Below are positions 5,988 through 6,013 of a stretch of 6,013 nt of DNA, in pieces. The stretch is from NCBI GenBank assembly GCA_021797055.1, contig JAKAAI010000109.1, positions 1 to 6,013 of the forward strand, written 5' to 3'. The translations under genes and the position numbers were made by a program. Origin of the DNA: Thermoplasmata archaeon. GTDB lineage: Archaea > Thermoplasmatota > Thermoplasmata > Thermoplasmatales > Thermoplasmataceae. Below the pieces are notes generated by a model. That model worked only from the letters and a program-made list of their open reading frames with translations, had not been told where the DNA came from and made no database searches. Position 1 is the first letter of the stretch, and each line of letters starts with the position of its first letter.

Positions 5988-6013
5988 TAGATCAATTGGA
6001 ATGGAAACAATAT

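Overview
The window looks like ordinary chromosome from an archaeon, most likely a Thermoplasmata (Thermoplasma/Ferroplasma/Cuniculiplasma-like) lineage. The evidence is TATA boxes centred 26-28 bases upstream of start codons with no Shine-Dalgarno site (leaderless mRNAs), moderately AT-rich DNA, arginine encoded mainly by AGG/AGA, and a large sequon-rich DUF2341-type surface protein of a kind common in that group. Genus and species cannot be fixed from the sequence alone.

Layout: (1) 24-1643, plus strand: a 539-residue envelope protein anchored at both ends, with a DUF2341-like domain, a lectin-like beta region and an Ig/PEGA-like repeat. It has 13 N-glycosylation sequons and eight extracytoplasmic cysteines that fall into four pairs. 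(2) 1630-2961, minus strand: an unrecognised protein with a soluble N-terminal domain and about six membrane helices. Its 3' end overlaps the first gene by 14 bp tail to tail. (3) 2962-3235: a short AT-rich intergenic stretch with one doubtful 36-codon ORF and a likely T-tract terminator. (4) 3236-4003, minus strand: an FkbM-family methyltransferase with a probable leaderless TTG start. (5) 4004-4124: a divergent promoter region with one TATA box facing each way and two adjacent inverted repeats between them. (6) 4125-4922, plus strand: a class I SAM-dependent methyltransferase (Methyltransf_24-like). (7) 5004-5987, plus strand: a family 2 (GT-A) glycosyltransferase with a C-terminal membrane anchor. 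The last 26 bases hold nothing identifiable.

Taken together, the right half resembles a piece of a surface-glycan locus: one glycosyltransferase plus two unrelated methyltransferases that could methylate sugars or glycan-linked groups. The left half supplies a heavily sequon-marked surface protein of the kind such glycans decorate. A functional link between the halves is inferred from proximity only. Each gene appears to have its own promoter; no tight operon is seen. I found no mobile element, CRISPR array, tRNA or rRNA, and no clearly new multi-gene system. The best leads are the paired dyads between the divergent methyltransferase genes, the unknown six-helix membrane protein, and the glycosyltransferase lacking the usual acidic motif after its second strand.
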